Assembly: GCF_001544555.2 (NCBI RefSeq)
Contig: NZ_FCOK02000011.1
Coordinates: 96,284-160,283 of the forward strand
DNA: 64,000 nucleotides
Direction: 5' to 3'
DNA from: Caballeronia udeis
GTDB taxonomy: Bacteria; Pseudomonadota; Gammaproteobacteria; Burkholderiales; Burkholderiaceae
The notes beneath the pieces are model-generated. The model was not told the DNA's origin, searched no databases, and worked only from the letters and a program-made list of their open reading frames with translations. Positions 51,469-59,911 of the stretch are shown in pieces (position 1 is the stretch's first letter; every line of letters starts with the position of its first letter). The position numbers and the translations under genes are program-made.

Positions 51469-51496
51469 GGTTGGATGGTCCCTTTGGGAAGAACCT

Positions 51497-51715
51497 TCAA
51501 AACATCGCTTCCAAGCCTTTACGGTCAACCAGATCAAGCAGCTTCTGCGACGGACCGTTAGGGCGCTTCTGACCCTGTTCCCATTTCTGCACGGTCGACG
51601 CGCTGGTGTTCAGGCACAGCGCATCGAACTCCCGCAACGTCACCGCGTCCATCGTTCCAGCCTGGTGTAGCCCTTGCGCCGTTTCGTGCAGCGCCTTCAA
51701 GAGTTTGTCACTCAT
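51497..51715 (-). pseudogene. Internally deleted HTH antitoxin-like gene
   Basis: 72 aa from ATG 51715. The start SDKLLKALHETAQGLHQAGTMDAVTLREFDALCL and the end TVQKWEQGQKRPNGPSQKLLDLV match Xre-type antitoxins (HigA/NadS-like). Between them about 30 residues, including the first helices of the HTH, seem to be missing. No toxin gene is found next to it. The frame stays open, so a small product is possible, but DNA binding is doubtful. Confidence 0.6.
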
Positions 51716-51830
51716 TGCTCTGTACCTCATGTAACTCGCCCGTACGCAGCGCCTGGGACAGCGTACGCGCGTCATAGCCGAAGGCTCGACTCACCCGGCC
51801 CTTCCCGTAGCCACGTAGCTTATTCGTCGG

Positions 51831-52502
51831 TCAAACCGGGGGGTTATCAACCAGGTCAACCAGCGCCACAAAATGCCATTGTTTTCCTTCGAGGTCATAG
51901 ACCGCGATTTGGTTAATGTCAGCACTGGATGCTTCGCACGTTGCGGGCGCGTTTTGCATGGCCAACGCTACCTCCTGGTCAAGACGATGCTCGCCCCACT
52001 TCATGCTCGCTTCGAGCGATTCCGAATAGGCGAACAGTCCCGCTTTCTCATGGCAGGTATCGACGCTTTTCCGATTCTCGGCGTTTAGGGTGAATTCGAT
52101 GTCTTCCATGTCGGCGGGTGCGACCGCGAGCGTTTGCAGCGCCATATACCCGACCAATTCGCCGCTCGGTTTAGCAAGTAACTTGCCGTCGCTAGCGGCC
52201 CAGCCGATGTGCAGCCCAACGTTGAGTTGGCCTCCGAGGTCGGAAACCATCTCGCGGGGATCAAACGTCGACGCGTCAATGACGCGATATGGTTTGCCGG
52301 GTTTGGACGAATAAGCAGCTTCGATCCATGCATCGAACGGCGACAGATACGTAAGCATCGCGTCGCCTTCGGGTGTCGGATAGCACATCACGCGTGCGTG
52401 ATCGGGGGCACCCGGTTTGGGCGCGAACGTCACCAATGCGAACATGGTCGGGATGGTGTGGAACACACGGCCGCACGATCGGCGAGGGGCTTTGTTTTTC
52501 AT
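51831..52502 (-). CDS. Unknown protein of T6SS-like cassette
   Basis: 223 aa from ATG 52502; a later Met at residue 20 (MFALVTFAPKPG) is an alternative start. No signal peptide or membrane segment is clear. It is mixed alpha/beta with Cys and Trp residues. It is the last gene of a leftward group PAAR - M35 protease - lipoprotein - this one. Such positions often hold immunity or accessory proteins. I do not recognise the fold. Confidence 0.6.
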   Translation of the reverse strand: MKNKAPRRSCGRVFHTIPTMFALVTFAPKPGAPDHARVMCYPTPEGDAMLTYLSPFDAWIEAAYSSKPGKPYRVIDASTFDPREMVSDLGGQLNVGLHIGWAASDGKLLAKPSGELVGYMALQTLAVAPADMEDIEFTLNAENRKSVDTCHEKAGLFAYSESLEASMKWGEHRLDQEVALAMQNAPATCEASSADINQIAVYDLEGKQWHFVALVDLVDNPPV

Positions 52503-52592
52503 TTCGGAGTCGGAGTGTTGCAAAGAAAACCGCATCCGCCAGTTGGGCAAATCGGCGCAAACTGTATGTCGACCGGCTCGGATGGATCGCGT

Positions 52593-52925
52593 TTAACTAT
52601 TCGACGCGACTACGCTGCTCTCAACGTGTAGCAGGTCGGTAGCGACACCCATTTGGGTAAGGAATTGCGCAACAGTCTGTGCCCTTCGGCTTGCTAGTGC
52701 GGCGGGATCGTGCTCCCCTGCAAAAGCATAGCCATAGATGATTGCATCGCTGCGCATTGGCAGGGTGCGCACGTTGATAGTCAGGTTTGCCAAACGTATG
52801 CGATCGGCGTTCGTCATTTCAGCAGAGTTCCTGGACATCATTGCTGACATCTGCAACCCTAAGCTGCACGCAACAACATAGCTCGACGTGAAGCACAGCA
52901 CCGCGCTAGTCAGTGCATAGCACAT
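52593..52925 (-). CDS. Lipoprotein, candidate immunity protein to M35 effector
   Basis: 110 aa from ATG 52925, overlapping the protease gene by 20 bases. The signal peptide has a lipobox-like SYVVAC (Cys19). The mature part has an OmpA-like pattern (ALASRRAQTVAQFLTQMGV). A periplasmic lipoprotein coupled to a periplasm-acting protease gene is the usual layout of effector and immunity pairs. The longer frame to 53057 would lie within the protease gene. Confidence 0.65.
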   Translation of the reverse strand: MCYALTSAVLCFTSSYVVACSLGLQMSAMMSRNSAEMTNADRIRLANLTINVRTLPMRSDAIIYGYAFAGEHDPAALASRRAQTVAQFLTQMGVATDLLHVESSVVASNS

Positions 52926-53565
52926 ACCACGCGAGGCTGTCCGCGTTAGCAATGGCGAGTTCCGGGTTTGATTGAGCGAGCCGACGCGTGTTGAACTGAG
53001 TATAGGCATGGTCGAGCGATCCAAAAGTGTCATAGAAATGCGTGGCCTCGTGAACAATCGTAAGTTGTTTAGAGTCTAGTTTTCCGGCCGAGCGTTCGGG
53101 TAACGCGCAAAAATTTGGACTGATCGAAATGGTGTGTGTCGCCGTGTCTGGTCCACAGACGTGCGCGACTTCACCAGCAAGATTTTTCAGATTGGGGGTA
53201 CAGCCTGTCGCCCTATCTGTATCAAGCGACGATCGAATAAAATTCTTCGGGGCCAGTTCTGCCAAAACCTTGCTTAATTTCGTCAACCCATCGATTAAAC
53301 GGGCTTTGATTGATTCGTCGCTAGCGCCGAACCATGTCTGTACGCGTTCCTTATCGATCACGGCCCATCGGCTCAACTCACTTAGTCGCCGTTGCACCAT
53401 GGCGTTTGCGTCAGCCGTCAGCTTTAGCACGCTCTTTCGAAACTCAGCGTCCGTCATGTTCGGGCATATGGGCGATGCGTTGAGATCAAGGAAAATGTCG
53501 ACATTCGAATCGGGGATGCGATTCGTCGTTGCCGTTCCCACTTCGACCCAATTTTCTTCTGGCAT
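52906..53565 (-). CDS. M35-like (aspzincin) metalloprotease, candidate T6SS effector
   Basis: 219 aa. The zinc motif is H172-E-A-T-H176, followed by GSLDHAY (D185) and NADSLAWYV (D209), the HExxH plus GTxD and acidic pattern of aspzincins (deuterolysin type, Lys-specific endopeptidases). There is no signal peptide. The gene lies 28 bp behind a PAAR gene, so delivery by a type VI spike is likely. Target proteins are unknown. Its end overlaps the lipoprotein gene. Confidence 0.82.
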   Translation of the reverse strand: MPEENWVEVGTATTNRIPDSNVDIFLDLNASPICPNMTDAEFRKSVLKLTADANAMVQRRLSELSRWAVIDKERVQTWFGASDESIKARLIDGLTKLSKVLAELAPKNFIRSSLDTDRATGCTPNLKNLAGEVAHVCGPDTATHTISISPNFCALPERSAGKLDSKQLTIVHEATHFYDTFGSLDHAYTQFNTRRLAQSNPELAIANADSLAWYVLCTD

Positions 53566-53593
53566 GTGTCTCTCTCAGTATCGAATTTTCGGA

Positions 53594-54118
53594 TTAATGC
53601 GAATGAACAATTTCGATAGTGAGGCGTTGCGCTATGTCCGTCGCGATTCGCTCGGTGCGCCCGTTCCAATCTGTCTTTCCGCTTGCGATCACGCCAGAAC
53701 TGTCTTTCAACCGATACTGGACGTTCGCCAATGCGCGCCGCGTGCTACGGTCGCGCAGCGTAATTTGTTCGTCATGGTGACGCAGTAGGGGAACGCCCGT
53801 CGGCGTGTATCCCTGCGCAGCGAGCGCATTCTCATCGAGGCTTTGAGACATGGTCGATTGAGATGCGATCAATCGCGGCGTAGGCCGGCACTTGCACATG
53901 CCGAGATCGTTTTCCAACGCGGCCTGTTTGCCCATGAACGACATAGGCAAACGCGGCCCCGACGCGACGATGATTCCCGTCGATTTGCATGTCGGGCAAT
54001 AAATTGCAGCGCCGATAAAGGCTAGAGGGGTCCCGTGATGGGTTGTTGTTGGCTCACCTTCGGTGACGAATGCGCCGCTCGTCGTTTTGTCGTGAAGCTT
54101 GATGTTGTACCGTCTCAT
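53594..54118 (-). CDS. PAAR-domain spike tip protein with C-terminal extension
   Basis: 174 aa from ATG 54118. The PAAR fold is residues about 1-90, with the metal-site pattern GAAIYCPTCKSTG and NDLGMCKC. The rest (about 100-174) looks like a transthyretin-like beta domain (DEQITLRDRSTRRALANVQYRL, KTDWNGRTERI), common in Burkholderia PAAR proteins. It sharpens the VgrG spike and carries effectors. First gene of the four-gene leftward cassette. Confidence 0.85.
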   Translation of the reverse strand: MRRYNIKLHDKTTSGAFVTEGEPTTTHHGTPLAFIGAAIYCPTCKSTGIIVASGPRLPMSFMGKQAALENDLGMCKCRPTPRLIASQSTMSQSLDENALAAQGYTPTGVPLLRHHDEQITLRDRSTRRALANVQYRLKDSSGVIASGKTDWNGRTERIATDIAQRLTIEIVHSH

Positions 54119-54546
54119 CGTCCCGATTCCTTTTTGACCGTTCAAGATGGTTTTATCGAGAACAGCGATTAAGGGTCAATTGGACGAGTCTGAAGTTAAA
54201 AGTTAAAAGACTAGGAATTCGGACGATGGTGCAGATAAATGAAGTGAGCTTGGATTTTCGAAGAGTTGTTTTTTTCGCCCAAATCGGAGCAGCGGCCGAG
54301 TGCACAATCGTTAATTGTCGGAAACAAGAGCCACCTGCGACTAAGACAGCTCAAGGAGCATCCCATGCCGCATGCGGGCAACCAGCCCACGAATTAGCAG
54401 CTCCGCTCCGTCTAAATCCCTTCGAAAAGCCAATAGACCAAGCAGAACCAGCAAAACCCCTCCCTAGCGCCGGCGCCCCGCCCAAGCGTAAGCTATGAAA
54501 TCCCCTGCCCACCGATAGCGCGAAACCTTCTGGGAGATTTCATCGC
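54119..54546. other. Intergenic between PAAR cassette and TPP enzyme
   Basis: 428 bases, divergent promoters expected. A 90-codon frame at 54226-54498 has no family resemblance and I do not accept it. No RNA gene seen. Confidence 0.5.
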
Positions 54547-56253
54547 ATGACATCTGCTGTCTCGTCCCCCAACACCCTTCCGACGACCGGCGCACGCCTG
54601 GTCGTCGATGCACTCCTTACCCACGGCGTTGAACGCGTGTTCTGCGTACCCGGCGAAAGCTTCCTCGCTATCCTGGATTCCCTCCACGACGAAACCAGCC
54701 GGATTCAGACCATCGTGTGCCGCCACGAGGCCGCTGCGGCAAACATGGCCGAAGCAGTTGGCAAACTGACCGGCCGCCCCGGCGTGGCGCTGGTTACCCG
54801 CGGCCCAGGTGCCACGCATGCATCGATCGGCGTTCACACGGCATTCCAGGATTCCACGCCGATGATCCTGCTGATCGGCCAATGCGCACGCGAACACATG
54901 GACCGCGAGGCATTTCAGGAAATCGACTACCGGCGCATGTTCGGGCAAATGGCGAAGTGGGTCGCCCAGATCGACGATCCGCGTCGAATTCCCGAATATC
55001 TAAGCCATGCATTCCATATTGCGACCTCCGGCCGGCCAGGGCCGGTCGTACTCGCCTTGCCGGAAGACGTGCTGAGCGACGCATGTGAAGCCGTGCCGGG
55101 CGCGCCGCGTTATCAGCGTGTGGCGGCCTCGCCGGCGCCGGCGCAAATCGCCCGTTTGAACGAAATGCTCGCGGCATCGAAGAAACCCTTTGTCATTGCC
55201 GGCGGCAGCGGCTGGACGCCCGAAGCCACGGCGGATTTCGCACGCTTCGTGGAAGCGTGGCGGTTGCCGGTCGGTTGCGCCTTCCGGTTCCAGGACACAC
55301 TGGACAACAACCACCCCAACTATGCCGGCGACGTCGGCCTCGGGATCAATCCCGCCCTCGCCGGACGCATTCGCGATGCCGACTTGCTCCTGGTCCTGGG
55401 CCCCCGGATGGGCGAGTCGACAACCGGCGGTTACACGCTCCTCGACATACCCAAGACGACACAAACGCTGATCCACGTGCACCAAGGCGCCGAAGAACTG
55501 GGGCGCGTGTATTCGGCGGATCTGCCGATTGTTTCGGGCATGCCGGAGATGGTGTCGGCGCTCGTGGCGCTCAAGCCGCCCGCAGTCATCCCGTGGAGCG
55601 GCGCGATTGAAGCGGCGCATGATGCGTATCTCGCGTGGCGCAAGCCGCGGCCAATGCTCGGCGATGTCCAGCTCGGCGAGATCATGGAGCAACTCAGCGA
55701 ACATCTTCCCGCCGACGCCATCGTGACGAACGGTGCCGGGAATTATGCGACGTGGTTGCACAGGCACTATGCGTATCGGCATTTCCGGTCGCAGGTCGCG
55801 CCAACGAGCGGTGCGATGGGTTATGGCGTACCCGCGGCGATCGCCGCGAAGTCGCTGTATCCGGACCGGGTCGTGGTGGCGTTTGCAGGGGACGGATGTT
55901 TCCTGATGTCGAGCCAGGAGTTGGCCACGGCAATGCAGTACAAGCTCGCGGTGATATTCGTGGTGGTGAACAACCAGCAATACGGCACGATCCGCATGCA
56001 TCAGGAGCGCCACTATCCGAACCGCGTGCATGGCACCGCGCTCACAAACCCCGACTTCGCAGCCTATGCGCGTGCATTTGGAGCACATGGAGAACTGGTT
56101 GAATCGACCGCGCAATTCATGCCCGCATTCGAGCGCGCAGTGAAGACGGGATTGCCATCGGTGATAGAAATCAGGATTCCGCAGGATGCGAGCACCCCGG
56201 CTGCAACGTTGGATCAGGTAAGGCAGCAAGGCGAGAAGTTGCGGCAGAAATAA
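54547..56253 (+). CDS. Thiamine-diphosphate-dependent enzyme, acetolactate synthase-like
   Basis: 568 aa. Three-domain layout: PYR domain with the catalytic Glu in CRHEAAAANMAEA, a central FAD/nucleotide-like domain and a PP domain with the ThDP motif GDGCFLMSSQEL...NNQQYGTI. It resembles biosynthetic-type ALS but more the group of 2-oxo-acid decarboxylases and uncharacterised paralogues. No regulatory subunit gene is next to it. An acyl-CoA ligase follows 150 bp later, so a shared pathway for a keto acid is possible. Confidence 0.85.
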   Translation: MTSAVSSPNTLPTTGARLVVDALLTHGVERVFCVPGESFLAILDSLHDETSRIQTIVCRHEAAAANMAEAVGKLTGRPGVALVTRGPGATHASIGVHTAFQDSTPMILLIGQCAREHMDREAFQEIDYRRMFGQMAKWVAQIDDPRRIPEYLSHAFHIATSGRPGPVVLALPEDVLSDACEAVPGAPRYQRVAASPAPAQIARLNEMLAASKKPFVIAGGSGWTPEATADFARFVEAWRLPVGCAFRFQDTLDNNHPNYAGDVGLGINPALAGRIRDADLLLVLGPRMGESTTGGYTLLDIPKTTQTLIHVHQGAEELGRVYSADLPIVSGMPEMVSALVALKPPAVIPWSGAIEAAHDAYLAWRKPRPMLGDVQLGEIMEQLSEHLPADAIVTNGAGNYATWLHRHYAYRHFRSQVAPTSGAMGYGVPAAIAAKSLYPDRVVVAFAGDGCFLMSSQELATAMQYKLAVIFVVVNNQQYGTIRMHQERHYPNRVHGTALTNPDFAAYARAFGAHGELVESTAQFMPAFERAVKTGLPSVIEIRIPQDASTPAATLDQVRQQGEKLRQK

Positions 56254-56405
56254 ACAAGTGAGGAACGAGTGAGGAACGCCGGCCACGCACCCGTGGCCGC
56301 CACAAACATTCGCGAGCAAGCGGGTTTCACAAAGACCCGTATGCAAGAGCCAGATCCAGGCTCAAGCAACAGCTAAAGTGAACAAAATCCAGGAGACGCA
56401 AGACC

Positions 56406-58097
56406 ATGGCATCGCAAGCATTTTTGCAGGCAAGAGACTTTCTGCTGCGTCATCGCGACGACTACGCCACCGCGTATAAAGACTTCACGTGGCCCGAACT
56501 GACGGAGTTCAACTGGGCGCTCGACTGGTTCGATGAATACGCACGCAGCAATCTCGATCCGGCGCTGTGGGTAGTCGAAGAGAACGGCGACGAGACGAAG
56601 CTCTCGTTTGCGGAGTTATCGGCGAGATCGAATCAGTTGGCCAACTGGCTGAGGCAGCAAGGCGTCCAGCGAGGCGACCGGATCTTGCTGATGCTGCCGA
56701 ACCAGCCGGCACTTTGGGAAACCATGCTCGCCGCCATGAAGCTCGGCGCCGTCACCATTCCGGCGACCATGTTGCTGACCCCGGCGGATATTGCCGACCG
56801 CATGACACGCGGTGAAGTGAAGCATGTAATCGTGGCGTCGAGTGAAACCGCGAAGTTCGATTCCATCGATAAAACGAGGACCCGCATAGCCGTAGCCATC
56901 CCGCAGAGCGCTGCGTTGCCCGCAGGCTGGCTGAACTTCGCCGATGCGTTTGACGAAAGCCCCTCGTTCGAGCCCGAAGGCAGGACGCTCGCGACCGATC
57001 CGCTGCTGCTGTATTTCACGAGCGGCACGACAAGTCGCCCGAAGCTCGTGTTGCACAGCCATCAGAGTTATCCGGTCGGGCACTTGTCGACCATGTACTG
57101 GATCGGCCTGAAACCCGGCGATGTCCATCTCAACATCAGCTCGCCCGGCTGGGCAAAGCACGCGTGGAGTTGCGTCTTCGCCCCGTGGAACGCGGGTGCG
57201 ACCGTGTTCATCCACAACACGTCGCGCTTCAGCGCGAAGGCCACGCTGGAGGCGCTCGTCAAGCACCAGATCACCACGCTCTGCGCGCCGCCGACTGTCT
57301 GGCGCATGATGATCCAGGAAGATTTATCGGCATATAAGGTGCATTTGCGCGAGGTCGTCGGCGCGGGTGAACCGTTGAATCCGGAGATTATCGAGCGCGT
57401 GAAAAAGGCCTGGAACCTCACGTTACGCGATGGTTTCGGCCAAACCGAAACCACTGCGGAGATCGCGAATTCGCCGGGGCAGCCGATGAAGCCGGGATCA
57501 ATGGGCAGGCCATTGCCCGGCTACCGCATCGCGCTGCTCGATCACGACGACAACCCCGCGCAGGAAGGCGAACTCGCGCTGATCCTCGACCCCAAGCCGC
57601 TCGGCTTGATGGACGGTTACGTGGACGATCCGTCGAAGACGCAGGAGGCCATGCGTGGCGGCCTCTATCGTACGGGCGATGTAGCGTCCATCGACGACGA
57701 TGGTTACTTCACCTACGTGGGCCGCGCCGACGATGTCTTCAAGGCATCGGACTACCGCATCAGTCCGTTCGAGCTGGAGAGCGTGCTGATCGAACATCCT
57801 GCGGTGGGCGAAGCGGCCGTAGTGCCGAGTCCGGATCCGCTGCGTTTATCGGTGCCGAAAGCGTTTGTCGCGTTGCGCAACGGTTATGAACCGACGAAGG
57901 AAACCGCCGGCGAAATCCTGAAGTTCGCCGCGCAGAAACTGGCCGCTTACAAGCGCATTCGACGCATCGAGTTTTATGAATTACCGAAGACCATCTCGGG
58001 CAAGATCCGTCGCGTGGAACTAAGGAAAACTGAAGAAGCGCGAGGCGGTGATGTGCGGCGGGAGAATGAGTATTGGGAAGAGGATTTCGACGCGTAG
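56406..58097 (+). CDS. AMP-dependent acyl-CoA synthetase
   Basis: 563 aa. The AMP-binding P-loop is YFTSGTTSRPKLVLHSH (about 200-216). DGFGQTETT, YRTGDVASIDDDGYFTYVGRADDVFKASDYRISPFE (as YRTGDVA and GRADDVFK) and the terminal PKTISGKIRR with its catalytic Lys are present. It belongs to the acetyl-CoA synthetase/medium-chain or aromatic acid ligase group. Substrate cannot be told. Same strand as the ThDP enzyme, and a perfect inverted repeat lies 34 bases beyond its stop. Confidence 0.9.
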   Translation: MASQAFLQARDFLLRHRDDYATAYKDFTWPELTEFNWALDWFDEYARSNLDPALWVVEENGDETKLSFAELSARSNQLANWLRQQGVQRGDRILLMLPNQPALWETMLAAMKLGAVTIPATMLLTPADIADRMTRGEVKHVIVASSETAKFDSIDKTRTRIAVAIPQSAALPAGWLNFADAFDESPSFEPEGRTLATDPLLLYFTSGTTSRPKLVLHSHQSYPVGHLSTMYWIGLKPGDVHLNISSPGWAKHAWSCVFAPWNAGATVFIHNTSRFSAKATLEALVKHQITTLCAPPTVWRMMIQEDLSAYKVHLREVVGAGEPLNPEIIERVKKAWNLTLRDGFGQTETTAEIANSPGQPMKPGSMGRPLPGYRIALLDHDDNPAQEGELALILDPKPLGLMDGYVDDPSKTQEAMRGGLYRTGDVASIDDDGYFTYVGRADDVFKASDYRISPFELESVLIEHPAVGEAAVVPSPDPLRLSVPKAFVALRNGYEPTKETAGEILKFAAQKLAAYKRIRRIEFYELPKTISGKIRRVELRKTEEARGGDVRRENEYWEEDFDA

Positions 58098-58131
58098 AAA
58101 CTCGGGCGCTCTGTGCGGCCGCTGCAACCAG

Positions 58132-58167
58132 GGTTATCGAGTCGATCGGGGAGTCGACTCGATAACC
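58132..58167. terminator. Perfect 14-bp inverted repeat without T run
   Basis: GGTTATCGAGTCGA (58132-58145) and TCGACTCGATAACC (58154-58167) around an 8-base loop. It lies between convergent genes. There is no T tract on either side, so it may end transcription in another way or bind a protein. Confidence 0.55.
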
Positions 58168-58319
58168 TCAACAAGGTGTGTGGGTCATGAAGCATTCCTT
58201 CCTTGCCCAGTCGTGTTCGTCGTGCGATGAAAACGATCTGGAACGCGCTTCAGCTCGCTTGGCGCAATGCCTGGTCCATCGTCGACTACTTCGACTGCGG
58301 CAGCATCTACCGGAAAATT

Positions 58320-59600
58320 CTAAGCCGCCAGACCGCTCTCGGACACCGCATTGGCAATCCAGCGCTCGCGCATCGGCGCCAGCACGAGTTTCGCCGACAC
58401 ACCGGCGATGATTGCAACTGCTGCGGCGGCGATAAACACCGTGTCCCAGGAGCCGCCGGCCGATAGCACCGAAGCGAGTGGCACCAACAGCGAGGCGGTA
58501 CCTTTGGCCGTGTAGAGCGTGCCGGCATTCGCCGCAGCGTACTTGCTGCCGAAGGTATCCGCGCAAGTTGCCGGGAAGATCGAGAAGATCTCGCCCCAGC
58601 ACAGGAAGATCAGCGCAGCGAAACAAATGAACGCATACGGATCGTGCCCAAACTCTCTCATCCCGAGCAGAGCCAATCCCTCGCCGACGAAAATCAGGAA
58701 CATGGTGTTTTCGCGGCCGATCTTGTCCGAGATAAACCCGCATAGCGGACGTGTCAAGCCGTTGAACAGATTGTCAATCGACAGGGCCATGGTTAGCAGC
58801 GGCAGCGTAAAGCCCATGACGGAGATCGGCAGCTTGGCGAACCCATACTCCTTGGCGATAGGCCCGAGCTGCGCGGTCGCTATGATCCCGCCGGCTGCGA
58901 CAAACACAAACATTAAATAGAGCACCCAGAACACCGGTGCCTTGATCATCTGTCCCGGCGTGTAGTCAACTTTGCTCGACACGACACGCTTGATAGCAAC
59001 TGCACCCGCCGGCGGTTTCGGCCGGACCAACAGCAAGCCAAGCAAGAGAATCAGAATGCCCTGAACCATGCCGAAGAACAGGAAGGTGTGCGCATAGCCC
59101 GCAGACTGGATCATGTTGGCGATCGGGATCACCGTAAGCGCCGCACCGGCGCCGAACCCCGCTGCAGTCAAACCAGCCGCCAAGCCGCGCTTGTCCGGAA
59201 ACCACTTCAGTGCATTACCGACGCACGTGCCATAGACGCACCCGGCACCCACGCCGGCGACAATTGCTGCAGCGTAGAGCTCGGACAGCGAGGAAGCGTA
59301 GGAATCGATGACCCAACCCAACGCTACGCAAATGGCACCGCCCAGCACTACCGGGCGAGGACCGAATCGGTCGACCAGCCAGCCTTCGATGGGCACCAGC
59401 CAGGTTTCGACGACGATGAAAATGGAAAATGCCGTTTGAATCCCAGCTCCACTCCAGTGATTTTTCGTCTCCATCGGGACAACAAATAGGGTCCATGCGT
59501 ACTGCAGGTTCGCGACCAGCGCCATGCAAATAACGCCGATTACCAGTTGGAACCAACGGCCTTGCAGTCTCAAACGAACGAATGAGCCGGCAGGTGTCAT
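58320..59600 (-). CDS. MFS transporter, oxalate/formate antiporter family
   Basis: 426 aa with 12 predicted helices. The OFA signature is seen in ANLQYAWTLFVVPM, GWLVDRFGPRPVVLGG, GVGAGCVYGTCVGNALKWFPDKRGLAAGL and NGLTRPLCGFISDKIGRENTM. E. coli or Oxalobacter OxlT exchanges oxalate and formate; many relatives move other small carboxylates. It is convergent with the acyl-CoA ligase. A link to that pathway is possible but unproven. Confidence 0.88.
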   Translation of the reverse strand: MTPAGSFVRLRLQGRWFQLVIGVICMALVANLQYAWTLFVVPMETKNHWSGAGIQTAFSIFIVVETWLVPIEGWLVDRFGPRPVVLGGAICVALGWVIDSYASSLSELYAAAIVAGVGAGCVYGTCVGNALKWFPDKRGLAAGLTAAGFGAGAALTVIPIANMIQSAGYAHTFLFFGMVQGILILLLGLLLVRPKPPAGAVAIKRVVSSKVDYTPGQMIKAPVFWVLYLMFVFVAAGGIIATAQLGPIAKEYGFAKLPISVMGFTLPLLTMALSIDNLFNGLTRPLCGFISDKIGRENTMFLIFVGEGLALLGMREFGHDPYAFICFAALIFLCWGEIFSIFPATCADTFGSKYAAANAGTLYTAKGTASLLVPLASVLSAGGSWDTVFIAAAAVAIIAGVSAKLVLAPMRERWIANAVSESGLAA

Positions 59601-59866
59601 GACTCTTTATCCTCGCATAAAAGGGGTATCAATCCGGGCTTTCCGTGGGAAGGTGTCAGGTTCTCGCTGCGCAACACCAGAAATTCATCCGCTCGCGGGC
59701 TTTACTTGCGTTATCAAGTCGTTCATTTCAGTAAATTAGAACGGTAGGTATGCGAAATAAACTGATATGACAGGCGTTATCCGGAAGTCGAGAGCCCATA
59801 CGACCGCGCACCGCCACCTGCTGAGTCGTATTCGATTGGCGCGGTAAGTCCTCTTGGGCGATCGCT

Positions 59867-59902
59867 GGCGACCGGCATTGAATTTATCGTGTGCCGGTCG
59901 CC
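59867..59902. terminator. Perfect 11-bp hairpin after beta-propeller gene
   Basis: GGCGACCGGCA (59867-59877) and TGCCGGTCGCC (59892-59902) with a 14-base loop, 9 bases beyond the stop of the leftward gene. No T tract follows on that strand. Confidence 0.55.
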
Positions 59903-59911
59903 GCCGGGCTT

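Noticed and set aside
51716..51840. Possible toxin C-terminus upstream of the deleted HTH gene
   Set aside because: About 40 open codons on the minus strand reach the HTH start, but I could not match them to a toxin family.
54226..54498. 90-codon plus-strand frame before the ThDP enzyme
   Set aside because: No resemblance or ribosome binding site, and composition unlike neighbouring genes.
55000..56346. 448-codon minus-strand frame over the ThDP enzyme gene
   Set aside because: Shadow frame, rich in Arg/His/Cys and without domain pattern.
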